Positions 29,301-41,300 of a stretch of DNA of 64,000 nt are shown here, one piece after another. Each line of letters opens with the position of its first letter. Position 1 is the first letter of the stretch. The DNA is taken from contig NZ_JACIEH010000001.1 in NCBI RefSeq assembly GCF_014196745.1, forward strand, positions 1,876,704-1,940,703, given 5' to 3'. Made by a program: the position numbers and the translations under genes. The DNA is from Sphingomonas kyeonggiensis. Its GTDB lineage: Bacteria; Pseudomonadota; Alphaproteobacteria; Sphingomonadales; Sphingomonadaceae. The notes below the pieces were generated by a model. It was given only the letters and a program-made list of their open reading frames with translations, was not told where the DNA came from and searched no databases.

Positions 29301-32300
29301 GCTGATGCCCAGCGCGTTGGCGCCGCTCGACGTGATCGTGCCGGTCTGGAAGAGGATGTCGCCGGCATCGTGATTGTCGATGCGGACGGCATGGCCGTTG
29401 CTGTCGTCGATATTGCCCGAATAGGTCAGGGTGGCGTTGCTGTCGGTGAGGACAAAGGCGTCGCCGGCCGCGGCATGGGTGATCGAAGCGCCCGTGCCGA
29501 AACCGAAGGTACCTGCAGAGCCATTGACGATGTCGATACCGGCGTCCCCACCGTTCAGTGTCGTCGTGCCGGTGAAGTTGTAGGTCCCATCGGCATTGTC
29601 GAACTGCAGGCCGGTGCCGTTGGTGGCGCTCAGCGTGCCGGTCTGGAAGGTGACCGTCCCGCCCGAATGGTTGAGGAACGAGACCAGCGCGGCGTTGTTC
29701 GCCTGGGTGATGCTGCCGCTATAGGTGATCGCCGCAGTGCTGTCCGAGACGTTGAACGCAGTGCCCGACGGGCTGGTGATCGCGGTGTTCGTGCCGAAGC
29801 TGAAGGTACCGCCCGAACCGTTGAGGATATCGATTCCGGCATTGCCACCGGCCAGCGTCGTCGTGCCGGTGAAGTTGTAGGTACCGTCGGCATTGTCGAA
29901 CTGCAGGCCGGTGCCGCCGGTGATGTCGAGGGTGCCGGCATAGACGAAGGTGCCGCCGGTGTGCCCGCCGCCGATGCTCAGCGATGCGCCCGCAGAGCTC
30001 TTCCTCACCAAGCTGTCCGAATCGAAGTTGAACGACGCCGTACCGCCCGAGATCGTCAGGCCTGCGGCCAGGGGATTGGTGATGTCGACATTGGTCGCGT
30101 TGATCGTGCCCGCTGCATTGGCAAAGATCAGGCCGGCGCCGCCGGTCAGGTCCACGTTGGTCAGCGTCGTCGTGCCGGTGGCGTTGTTGAGCGTGATATC
30201 GCCGCCGTTGCTGGTGATGTTGGTCAGCACCGAGTTCGCGGCGTTGAGCAGCACGTCGCCGCCCGGATTGCCCGAGAAGAGGACATGGTCGATCGTCGTG
30301 CTGGTCGATGGGGTGATCTCGATGCCCATCGTGCCGAAGTTGCGCACCGTCAGATAGTCGAGCAGCGTGTTGCTCGCGCCGGCGCCATTGTCCTTGATGC
30401 CGCGCGACGCTGCGCCGCCGCCATCCAGGATGAAGCCCGACAGATGGTTGCCCGAAGCGGCCAGGGTGATCACGTTGCTGCCCGCCGAGCTGGTGAGCGT
30501 CGCCGCACCGCCGGTGACGGTGGGATCGGCGATGCTGACCGAGCCGCCGCCCGACAGCAGGATCGTCGATGGCACGGTGAGCGTGATGACGATCGGCGCG
30601 CTGCCGGTGCCTGCACCGCCGTCCGAACCATTGCCGAAGCCGCGCACCTGGGCGTTGGGGGCGAGCACCAGCGAATTGTTGCCGTTCGAACCGGCTGCGC
30701 TGATCGCACTGCCGTTGTTGATCAGGACGATGATGTCCTCGTTCGCTGCGGCGAGCTCGGCTGCGGCCAGTGTCATCGGGTTGAGCCCGTCCGAGCCGCT
30801 GCCGTCACCACCACCGGCGGCGCCGTCGGAATCGACGAAGTAGATCTTGTTGAGGCCGAAGCCCGAGCCCGGGCTGCCGGAGAAGGCAACGTCGCGGAAG
30901 TCGTAGGTTCCCACGGTCGGCGCAGCGCTCGCATTGATCGCGGTGGTCGCCGAGATGGTCGAGCTCGTATCGATGCCCGACTCGCCGTCACCATAGGTGA
31001 CCTGCGCGTCGGTCGCGGCATTGAGATAGATGCCGGTGCCGACGCCCGCGATCGAGCTGGAGGCCCCGAGCTGGCCGCCGAGCAGGATGTTGGCATGGCC
31101 GGTGGTTCCGCGCAGGTCGACGCCGATGCTGGTGCCCGCGCCACCCGAATTGGTGACGTCGAAGTCGCCGATGATGATCGAGGAAGAGACCGTGGCGCCG
31201 TTGAGGTCGAGCGCGACCGCGCTGTTGCTGCTCAAGCCGATATCGAGATCGGTGATCGACAGTCCCGCGCCCAGGATGCCGGTGACGTCGATGCCGCGCG
31301 AAGTGATGCCCTGCAGGTTCACCGTGCCGAGGCCGATCGCAGGCGCCACCGTACCGACGCCGTTGAGCAGGATGCCGGTCGTCGCGCCGTTGGCGCTGAC
31401 GCCGCCGAAGGTGAAGCCTTCGAGGCCGATGGTCACGTTCTGCAGGCTGAGCGCCGTGCCGGTGCCGGTGGTGCTGATCGAATTGCCGTTGCCGCGCACG
31501 ATAACCGTGCCGCCCGAGCCCGCGGTGAAACCCGTACCCGTGCTGACGATGTCGAGGCCGCTGCCGCCGGTGGTCGGGTTGAAGTCGATCGTGCCGCCGC
31601 TGTTGCCGGCCAGCGTGACACCGAAGGCGGTGGCGTTCAGCGCAAGTGTCTGGCCCGTGAAGGTGATCAGGCCCGAATTGACGTTGGTGACCGAGATGCC
31701 GCCCACCGTGGACGCCATGTCGCCGCTGAAGGTGACGGTGCCGGTCTCGTGATCGACGATCTGGACCAGGTTGGTGCCGTTGAGCGCCGAGCCCACCGAA
31801 ACGTCGGCGGTGCCGCCGGTGAGCGAAACCGCATAATTGGCCGCGCCGGTGGCGGTGATGGTGCCGGTGCCCAGGGTGACCGGGCCGCCCGAACCGGCGA
31901 TGACCACGGTGCTGCCATTCGCACCGGCCAGGTTCATCGTGCCGAAGGTCACCGCCGAATTGCTGTTGAGCAGTTCGATGGCGTTGCTGCCGGCCGTGCC
32001 GATCGTGGTGTCGCCGAAGGTGATCGCCGCAGTGCCGGTGGCCACCTTGATGCCGTCATTGGCCGCACCGCTGGTACCGCCGATGTTGACGATGCCGCCA
32101 TTGAAGGCCGCGCCGCTGAGTCCGCTCAGCAGGATGCCGTTGTTGGCGACCGTGCCCGCGGCGGTGAGCGAATCGAAGGTGATGCCGCCCGAACCGCTGG
32201 TCACGCCGCTCAGGCGGAGGATCTGGCCAGTATCCGTGGTGATCGTGTTGCCCGAACCAAGGACGGCAACCGTGCCTGCGGTCGCGCTGAAGCCGGTACC

Positions 32301-35300
32301 GCTGGTGGTGGTGATGCCGAGGCCACCGCCGAGCAGCGTCAGCGTGCCGGTGCCAGCCATGCTGATCGCGGTGTTGGCGCCCGTGCTGAACGTCTTGCTC
32401 GCGTTCAGGAAGCTGACATTGCCGTTGCTGGTAGCATTGACGTCCACGCCGGTGCCGCCAGTGTGGTTCACCGAGCCGGAGATGGTGTAGATACCACCGG
32501 CACCGAAGAAGCTGAAGGCGGTCCCGGTCGTGGTCGAGTTGATCGTCCCCGAAAGCGTGGCCAGCATGCTGCTGCTGAACACGGACAGCACCGAGCCCGC
32601 GCCCGCTTTGATCGTGCCGCCATAGTTCAGCGTGCCGCCGGAGGTGCCGGTGATACCGATCGCCGCTACGGTCGAGCTGGTGATGGCACCGATCGAAGCG
32701 AGGCCCCCGTTGTTCCCGACATTGACCGTGCCGCCGGTCATGCCGTTGAGGCGGATGCCGGTCGAGGCGCCGTCGATCGTCAGCGTGGAGCCCGACGCAT
32801 TGGCGATGTTGACCGTGCCGACCGCACCGTTCAGGTCGAAGCCGACTCCCGTGGTGTCGAGATCGAGCGTGCCGGTGAAGTTGACGCCGCCGGAGCCGCT
32901 CAGGCTTTGCAACAGAACGCCGGTGCTGCCGCCGCCAATGTTGAGCCCGCCGATGTTGAGCGCGCCGTTGAGCGCGGTCCCGCCGATCACCAAGGCTTGC
33001 ACCGCGGCGGGCGCAGCGGTGATGTTGTTGAACGAAACACCCGCGTTGGCGACCGTCACGTTGCCCAACACCAGCGCCGTGGCATCGCCGGTGGTGATGG
33101 TGTTGCCGGTGCCGGTAACGCTGAGCGTGCCGCCGCCCGAGGCGAAGAAGCCCCGGCCGGTCGTGGTCGTGATCCCGAGACCGCCGGTGAAGTCGATCGT
33201 CGCGCCGGTGTTATTGGTGAGCGCGACGCCGGCGCCGGTGGTGCCGTTGACCGTGACGGCACCCTGGAATTTGGCCGCGAACGCTGCTCCGGTGTTGTTG
33301 CGGACCGCGATCGCGGTGTTGCTGGCGTTGCTCACGTCCACGGTGCCGGTCACGGTGAAGCTGCCCTGGACCTGGTCGAGCAACAGGCCATAGACGCCGC
33401 CGCTCGACTTGACCGAGCCCAGCGTCATGTTGACGGTCAGCGGATCGATGTCGATCGCAGTGCCGTTGGTGGTGTCGACCGCGCCGCCGGTCGTGCCGAG
33501 GACGAAGTTGTTCGCCTTGGAATTGGCGACGATCAGGCCGGTGCCGCCATCGTTCGCGATGTTCAGGTTGCCGAAGTTCAGCGTGCCCGAGACATTCGAG
33601 AAGTTGAGCGCAGTGCCGTTGATCCGCGCGGCTACGGTGCCGAGCGTCAGGTCGCCGGCCGCGACATCCTGCACGCCCGCAGTCGCCGTATCGGCATCGA
33701 AAGCGACATCGGCGAAGACGAAGCCGCCGGTCTCGGTGGTGTGGAGCGCGGTCAGATTGGAAAGTGCCGACACGGTCAGCGTGCCCGCCCCCGTGCCGTC
33801 CAGCGCCAGGATGTTGCCGCCGTTCGCGGCGAGCGTGAGGTTCTGCAGCGCCACCACGGTGTTGGCCGCATTGTCATAGAAGCGGATCGCGCCTGCGGCG
33901 CCACCCGAGATGGTGCTGTTGCGGATGGTGTTGATGCCCGCCACGCCGTTGCCGAGCACACCGGCACCGGTGCCGCTGTTAGCGATCACCACCCCGTCGA
34001 TGGTGTTGTTGCCGGCCAGCGTGACGGTGGCATTGGCACCGCTTGCCGTCAGCGTCGGCGCACCCGATCCGGTGAACGGGTTGACGATCTCGCCGGTCTG
34101 GACGTCGAAGAGCTTCACGTTGATCGGCGCGCCGCCGCCAACGGTGAACCGGTCCACATCGCGGAAGGCGAGCAGCGCCTGCCCGCCGGCGAGATCGAGC
34201 GAGCCGCCCGCGCCGGCCGTCGCGTCGAGCGTGTCACTGCCGCCGGTCGGATCGTTGAGCAGCACGATATAGGTCGCGCCCGACGCCTCGGCGCCGGCGA
34301 GCGAGCCCGGATCGTTCCAGGTACCGATGCCGGTGGCGCCTTCCTGCACGAAATAGGCCGAGACGGACAGGTTCGTGGTGTCGCCGTTCAGTTTGACGTC
34401 GAGGAAATCATAGGTGCCGACGCCGCCATTCAGCCCCGCAATGACCAGCGGCTTGACCGCGGTGATGCTCGACGCCGCGCCGTCGGCATCGGTGTTCGAG
34501 CCGTCGCCGAAGCGGAAATTGCCGGTGATCGCCGCGTTGGTGAGGTCGACGCCTATGCCGACGCCGGTGATCGTGCTGCTGCCGCTGATGATGATATTGC
34601 CAGCAGCGGTGCTGCCGGTCAGGTCGATGCCGCGCGTGCCGGTCGTCGAGGCGCCGCTGATGTCGAGCGTGGCGAAGGTGACGTTGCCGGTCGCGCCCGT
34701 CAGGTCAGCCGCGGTGGTGTTCGCCGCAAGGCCGGTGATGTCGACGTCGCCGAAGGTGAAATTGCCGGCCGAGCCGCCAAGGATCGCCAGGCGCGCGCCG
34801 CCGGACAGCGTGATCGCCCCGAAATTGTAGGTCCCGTCCGCGTCGTTGAACGACAGGCCGTTGCCGCCGGTGACGTTGAAGGTCGCACCGGTGAAGTCGA
34901 GCGTACCGGCGGAATGCGCTGCCACGTCCAGCGCCGTCGTCCCGAAGGCCGACTGGGTGATGCTGCCGGCATAGCTCACGTTCGCCGTCGAGCTCGATAC
35001 GCTGAACGCGGCCCCGCTCGCATTGGCGATGCTGGTGCCGGCGCCGAAGCTGAAATTGCCGGCCGAACCGTTGGTGATCGACACGCCACCACCGCCGGTC
35101 ACACTCAGATTGCCGAAGCTGTAGGTGCCGTCCGCATCGTTGAACGTCAGGCCCAGGCCACCCGAAGCGTTCACGTTAGCCCCGCTGAAGTCCAGCGTGC
35201 CCACGGAATGGGTCGACACGGCCAGCGCCAGCGAAATCGCCGTCGCCTGATTGATCGTGCCCAGATAGGTCACGTTCGACGTCGAACTGGAAATGGCGAA

Positions 35301-38300
35301 GGCAGGGCCGCTCGGGCTGGTGATGGTGGTGCCGGCACCGAAGGTGAAGCTGCCGGCCGAACCCCCGAGGATGTCGATACCCGCATCGCCGCCGTTCAGC
35401 GTGGCGGTGCCGTTGAAGGCATAGCTGCCGTCGGCATTGGTGAACCGCAGTCCGGTGCCGTTGGTGGCCGAGAGGGTGCTGGTCGCGCCGAAGGTGACCG
35501 CGCCGCTGTGGTTGGTGATGTCGAGCAGCGCCACATTGGTCGACTGGCTGACGCTGCCGTCATAGCGGAAGTCGAGCGTGCCGGTGCCGCTGCTCAGCGT
35601 GATCGCGGTGAGGGCGGTGCCGCTGATGTTCGATGCCGCACCGAAGCTGATCGTGCCGTTATTATCGCCGCCGATCCAGATGCCGTTGCCCGAGGCCGAG
35701 CTGATGCCGAGATTGGCGACCGTCAGCGCCCGGCCACCCGTGCCCGTCCCAGTCAGGTCGGTGATCAGAATGCCGCTGTTCGTGCCCGCATGTGCGACGC
35801 GGTCGAGCACCAGATCGGTCGCCGCGTTGCTGAGCGCCAGGCTAGTGCCGTTGACGGTATCGATCGTGCCGGCGGCACTGCTCAGGCTGAGCGCCGAGGC
35901 GCCGAGGCGGAGGCCGGTGGAACCCTGGTTGTAGATGCCGAGACTGGTGAAGTTCAGCGCACCCAGGGCGCCGAAGAGATCGAGGCCCGCGCCGGCGACC
36001 CGCGTGACGGCGCTGCCGATCTGCAGCGAAGCATCGACGGCCTGGAAGCCGGCCGTCGTGGTATCCGCATCGAAGGTCGCGCCGCCGAAATAGGCGCCGC
36101 CCGCTTCGCCATGTCCGCCCTCGATCGTAATGTTCGAAAGCTGGCTGATGGTGGTCGAACCGCCGCCGGAGGCATAGGCCATCAGTGCGGTCGAGCCGTT
36201 ACCGGCCCAGAGACGCAGGTTGCTGAGCGCAATGCTCGCAGGGGCCGCCGCGTTGCTGCTGCCGAAGTCGATCGCGCCGTCCGTTCCCGAGATCCAGCTG
36301 TTGCGGATCGTGACGTTGGTGGCGCCCGAACCGAACACGCCGCTGCCGATCCCGCCATTGGCGATCACCAGGCCGTCGATCAGGTTGTTGCGCGTAACAA
36401 CGACGGTGCTCGCACCGCCCGCGCTGGTGGTCAGCGTCGGCGCGCCCGAGCCGGCGAACGGATTGGTCACGAGACCCGGCGCGATGCCGTAGAGGCGGAT
36501 GTTCGCCGGAGCACCGCCCGGCAGGGTGATCGTGTCGCCGTTCAGGAAGCCACGCAGCTGCTGGCCGTTGATCAGCGTGAAAGTGCCGCCGGTACCATAG
36601 GTCGCGTCATTGGCATCGAGGACGTCGTTGCCGCCGGCCGGATTGTTGATCAGGATGATGACGTCGGCGCCCGATGCAGCCGCACCGGCCAGACTGCCCG
36701 GATCGGTCTTGGAACCCGCGCCGCTCGCACCCGCCAGCACCCAATAGACGCTCGCCGAAGTCGCCAGCGTGCTGATGTCGCCAGCCAGGTTCACATCGGC
36801 AAAGTCATAGGTGCCGACAAGCGCGTTGAGCCCGGCGATGACGATGGGAGTCGTGGCGCTGATCGTCGAACCGGCGCCATTGGCATCGGTGCTCGAGCCG
36901 TCGCCGAAGCGGAAGGTGCCGGTGATCGCGGCATTGGTCAGATCGACGCCGGTGCCGACACCGGTGATCGTGCTGCTGCCCGAGACGATCAGGTTGCCGG
37001 CGAAGCTCGCGCCGGTCAGGTCAATGCCGCGCGTGCCCGTGGTCGAGGTACCGGTGATGTCGAGCGTGCCGAAGGTCACCGTGCCCGAAGCCTGGCGCGC
37101 GTCGAGACCGACGAGCCCCGCACCCAGCGCGGTGATATCGACATCGCCGAAGCTGATCGCGCCGCTGCTGCCGGTGCCGAGCCCGATGCCCGAGCTGTTC
37201 GCGATGCTGGTGGTGCCGGTGAAGGTCACCGTGCCGACCACGTCGCGGATCGAAATCCCGTAATCGTTACTGCCGGTCACGCCGATCGAGCCGATCGTCA
37301 CGCTGCCGGAAGCGGCCACGCCGCCGATCACCACGCCACTGCTGCCCGCGCCGGTGATCGATCCGCCCGCCGCGGTCACGCTGCCGCTGTTGTTGTTGAT
37401 CCACAGCCCGGCGCCGGCCGAGCCCGAGAGCGTCAGCGTGCCCAGCCCGATCGTTCCGCCGTTGTTGGACAGCGACACTGCATCGCTGCCGCTGCCGGAG
37501 ACCGTGGTCGCGCCAAGGGTGATGGCACCGCTATTGTTCCAGAGCGCAACCCCTGCGTTGCCGCTGTTAGCGACCGATACCGGCCCGACGGTCACCGATC
37601 CGCTGTTGTCCGTCACCAACAGGCCGACGCCCGCGGTGTTCGCGACAGCCACCGATCCGATATTCAGCGTCGCGGCGTTGTTCGTCACCGCCACGCCACC
37701 GCCCAGCGGGGCACCTCCAACCGTGACGCTGCCGATGTTCAGCGTTCCTCCGGTCAGGCCGGAGAGCGAAACGGCAGTGCCGCTCGAGCTTCCCGTGGTG
37801 ATCGAGCTGATGTCGAGCGTGCCGAGGTTCACGTCGAACAGGCTTGCGCCCCGCGCCGCGCCCGTCGCCGTGACGCTGACATCGGTGCCGGAGACGTTGA
37901 GCGTGCCGCCGCCGCCACCGTTAAGCGTCAGCACAGTGCCGCCGCTTGCCGACAGGTCGACATTGGTGAGCGTCACCGATGCGGCATTGATGCCGTCGAA
38001 GATCGAGATCGCGCCGCCATTGCCCGACACGGTCGAGTTGCGGATGATGACGTTGGACACGCCGGCACCCACCACGGCAGTTCCGGCCGTGTCATTATGG
38101 ATGATCACCCCGTCGAGCGTCGTATTGTTGGCGAGGACGACCGTCGAGCCGCCCGTGCTGCTGGTCAGCACCGCCGCGCCCGAGCCGGTATAGGTATTGG
38201 TGATCCCCGTCGGCCCGAGGTTCGAGACGATCAGGTTGGCCGGCACGGTCGCGCCGGTCACCGCGAAGAAATCGGAATTGAGGAAGCTGACCAGCGACTG

Positions 38301-41300
38301 GCCGGCAGTGAGGCTCAGTGCGCCGCCGGACAGGCCGGACGTGTCGATCACGTCCTGGCCGCCATTCGGGTTGTTGAGCAGCACGATGTACTGCGCGCCC
38401 GACGCCGCCGCGCCGGCGATGCTGCCCGGATCGTTCGCCGTGCCCGCACCGCTCGCGCCCGCAAGCACGTAATAGGCAGTGAAGCTGCCGCCGGTGATGT
38501 TGTTGGTGTTGCCGTCGAGATTGACGTCGGCGAAGTCGTAGGTGCCGTGCGTGGCGTTCATCCCCGCGACCACGATCACCGTGTTGGCGGTGATCCGGCT
38601 CTCCAGCCCGTCGGCTGCATTGCCGTCACCGTAGCGGAAGCTGCCCGTGATGTTGGCGTTGGTCAGGTTCACGCCGATGTCGACGCCCTGGATCACGCTG
38701 GGATTGGCGATGGTGATCGCGCCGGCATTGGTCGCCCCGGTCAGGTCGATGCCGGTCGATCCGGCCGCGCCGGTGCCCGTGATGTCGAGCGTGCCGAAGG
38801 TCACATTGCCGTGCGTGCCCGTGAAGTTGACGCCGGTACCTGCCCCCAGGCCTGTGATGTCGACATCGCCGAAGGTCACCCCGCCGGGAACATTGCCGAT
38901 CACGATGCCCGTGCCGGCCGGATTGGCGATGGTGAGCAGGCCGGTGAAGGCGACGCCGCCTGCGGTGTTGTCGATCGAAAGCGCCGGCGAGGTGGAGCCG
39001 GTGATCGTCGTCGCACCCGCGAAAGTCACGCTCGATCCGGCGGCCGTGCCGCCGATGGTGATCGGCCCTGCGCCGCTGATCGCCCCGGTGAAGCGGATCG
39101 CGCCGCCGGTGTTGAACAGCGAGACCAGAGGTCCGGCGCCCGCATCGGTGATCGTCGCGCCGAAGTTGAGCCCGATGGTGCCGCCGCTGCCTGCAACGCC
39201 GGCCTCGCCGACCTGGACGGAAGCGCCGCCGCTGTTGGTGATCGAACCGCCACCGATCGTGACCAGCCCGGTGGAGCCGCCGGTGATGAACAGGCCCTGC
39301 TGGCCGCTATTGAGTATCGTTAGCGCGCCGATCGTCAGCGCATTGCCGCCGGTGCCCGCGCCCTGGACATTGTCGAGGACGATCGCCGCGCCGGCCGCAC
39401 CGGTCGAGCGCACGCTGGAGAAGGTCAGGTCGATCAGCAGCGGATCGAGGTTGAGTGCCGCGCCCGCGGTGGTGTCGGTGGTGCCGGCCGCCGTGCTCAG
39501 CGTGAAGGTGCCGGTCTTGGTGTTGTTGACCGTCAGGCCGGTGCCGCCATTGTTGGCGATATTCAGATTGGCGAAGCTCAGCGCACCGTCGACATCCGTC
39601 AGGGTGACACCGGCGCCGCCCACGCGCGCCGTGGTGGTGCCGACCTGCATCGCGCCGGCATTGACCGCCTGGATGCCCGCGGTTGCGCTGGCATCGAAGG
39701 TGACGTTGCGCGCCGCGAAACCGCCGGTCTCGCCATTGCCGCCGGTGATGTTGATGCCCGACAGGCCCGCCACGGTAACCGTGCCGGCGCCAGATCCATC
39801 GATGTCGAGCACGGTGCCGCCGGTCGCCGACAGGGTCAGGCTGGAAAGCGTAGTCGTCAGGTTGCCGCCGGCATCGTTGATGTCGATCGCGCCCGCGCCA
39901 CCGCCGATGATCGAGTTGCGCAGCGTGACGTTGCTGCCGCCATTGATGACCACGCCCGCACCCGCGCCTCCGCGCACGGTCAGGCCATCGACCACCACCG
40001 ATCCGGTGGTGTTGGTGAGCGTCAGCCCCGCCGCGCCGGTGTTCTCGATCACCACGCGCTCGAGCGCGAAGCCGCCCACGCCGTTCGCCAGGATGCCCGA
40101 GCCCGCACCGCGCACGGTCACGTCGCGCACCACCGATCCCTGGCCCAGCGTGATCGCCGCGCCGCCGGCATTGCTGCCGGTGATCGTGCCATTGGTGCCG
40201 CCGAAGCTGAACCCGCTGACCGAGCCGTCCGAATGGCGCACGCTGACGCTGCTCGCGCCGCCGACCAGATACTGGTTGGTGGCGAGCGTGACCCCGCCGC
40301 TCGCGATGGTGCCGGCATTGCCGAGCGCGACGACGATGCCGTTCGCGCCCGCACGGGTGACGGCGTCGCCCAGCGTGGTCGTGGCGGTGCTGGTGCCCGC
40401 GGCGCCGGCGGTGCCGGAACCGCTGGTGAAATAGACCCCGCCAAACGCCACGCCGGTGCGCGCGTCGATCGCGAAGCCGGTGCTGGTCAGGTCGGTGTAG
40501 CGCGTGCCCGAGGGCGTGACGTAGTCGCGGCGCAGGCGCTCGCCCATCTGGCGATCGAGGCCGCTGGTGCCCGCGCTGCGATCGCGCGCGCCGCGGCCGA
40601 TCGGGATCGACAGGCGCACGGTGCCGCGCGCCTGGGTGCCCCAGCGATTGTCGTTCTGCAGCTCGGCGCCGACCGAGAAGCGCCCGCCGGTGCCCAGCGG
40701 GTCCTCGATACCGAGCTCGAGTCCGCCGCGCACGCCGCGATAGGCCTTGCTCGCCGCATCGTCGCGATAGTCGAAGCCGCTGAGCGAGCCGCGCAGGCTG
40801 AGGTCCTTGCTCAGCGCGGCAGTCGCGCCGATCTCGGCATTGGCGCCGGCGAGCGGCACTTCCTCCAGCCGCCAGCCGCGCTTGCGCTCGATCAGCCGGT
40901 TGTTCTCGACCGAGAGCGTCCCCGCCGGGCTGGAATTGGGATCGAGATAGCCGATCGTGCGCCGGTTGTTCACCGGCAGGCGATAATTGACGTGCAGGTC
41001 GAAGACCGAGGTGAAGCCCTCGAGGCCGAACGAGACTGCGGTCTGGTCGCGCGAGGTGATGTCGGTCTTGTAGAAGTCGACACCGGCGTTGACGCCGATC
41101 GCCACGTCCTCGCCGATCTTGCCGCGCCCGCCGATCGTTACCGATCCGTTGCGGTCATAGCGCTCGTCGGTGCCGACCCGCCCAGCGACGAAGAGCAGGT
41201 TGCTGTCGTTCTGCGCGACGGGAGCGAAGAGCTCGAAGGAGACCTGGCTGCTGCCGTCGGCGGCGCGCGCATCGACTTCGGCGCGGGGCTTCCAAGTCGG

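Noticed and set aside
29097..39323. A 3,408-codon open frame on the plus strand opposite the giant adhesin
   Set aside because: It is a mirror of the repetitive, high-GC adhesin gene: composition is Arg/Ala/Asp/Gly-rich with no motif, and the minus strand has a signal peptide, a barrel and beta-helix repeats. Long antisense frames are expected in such DNA.
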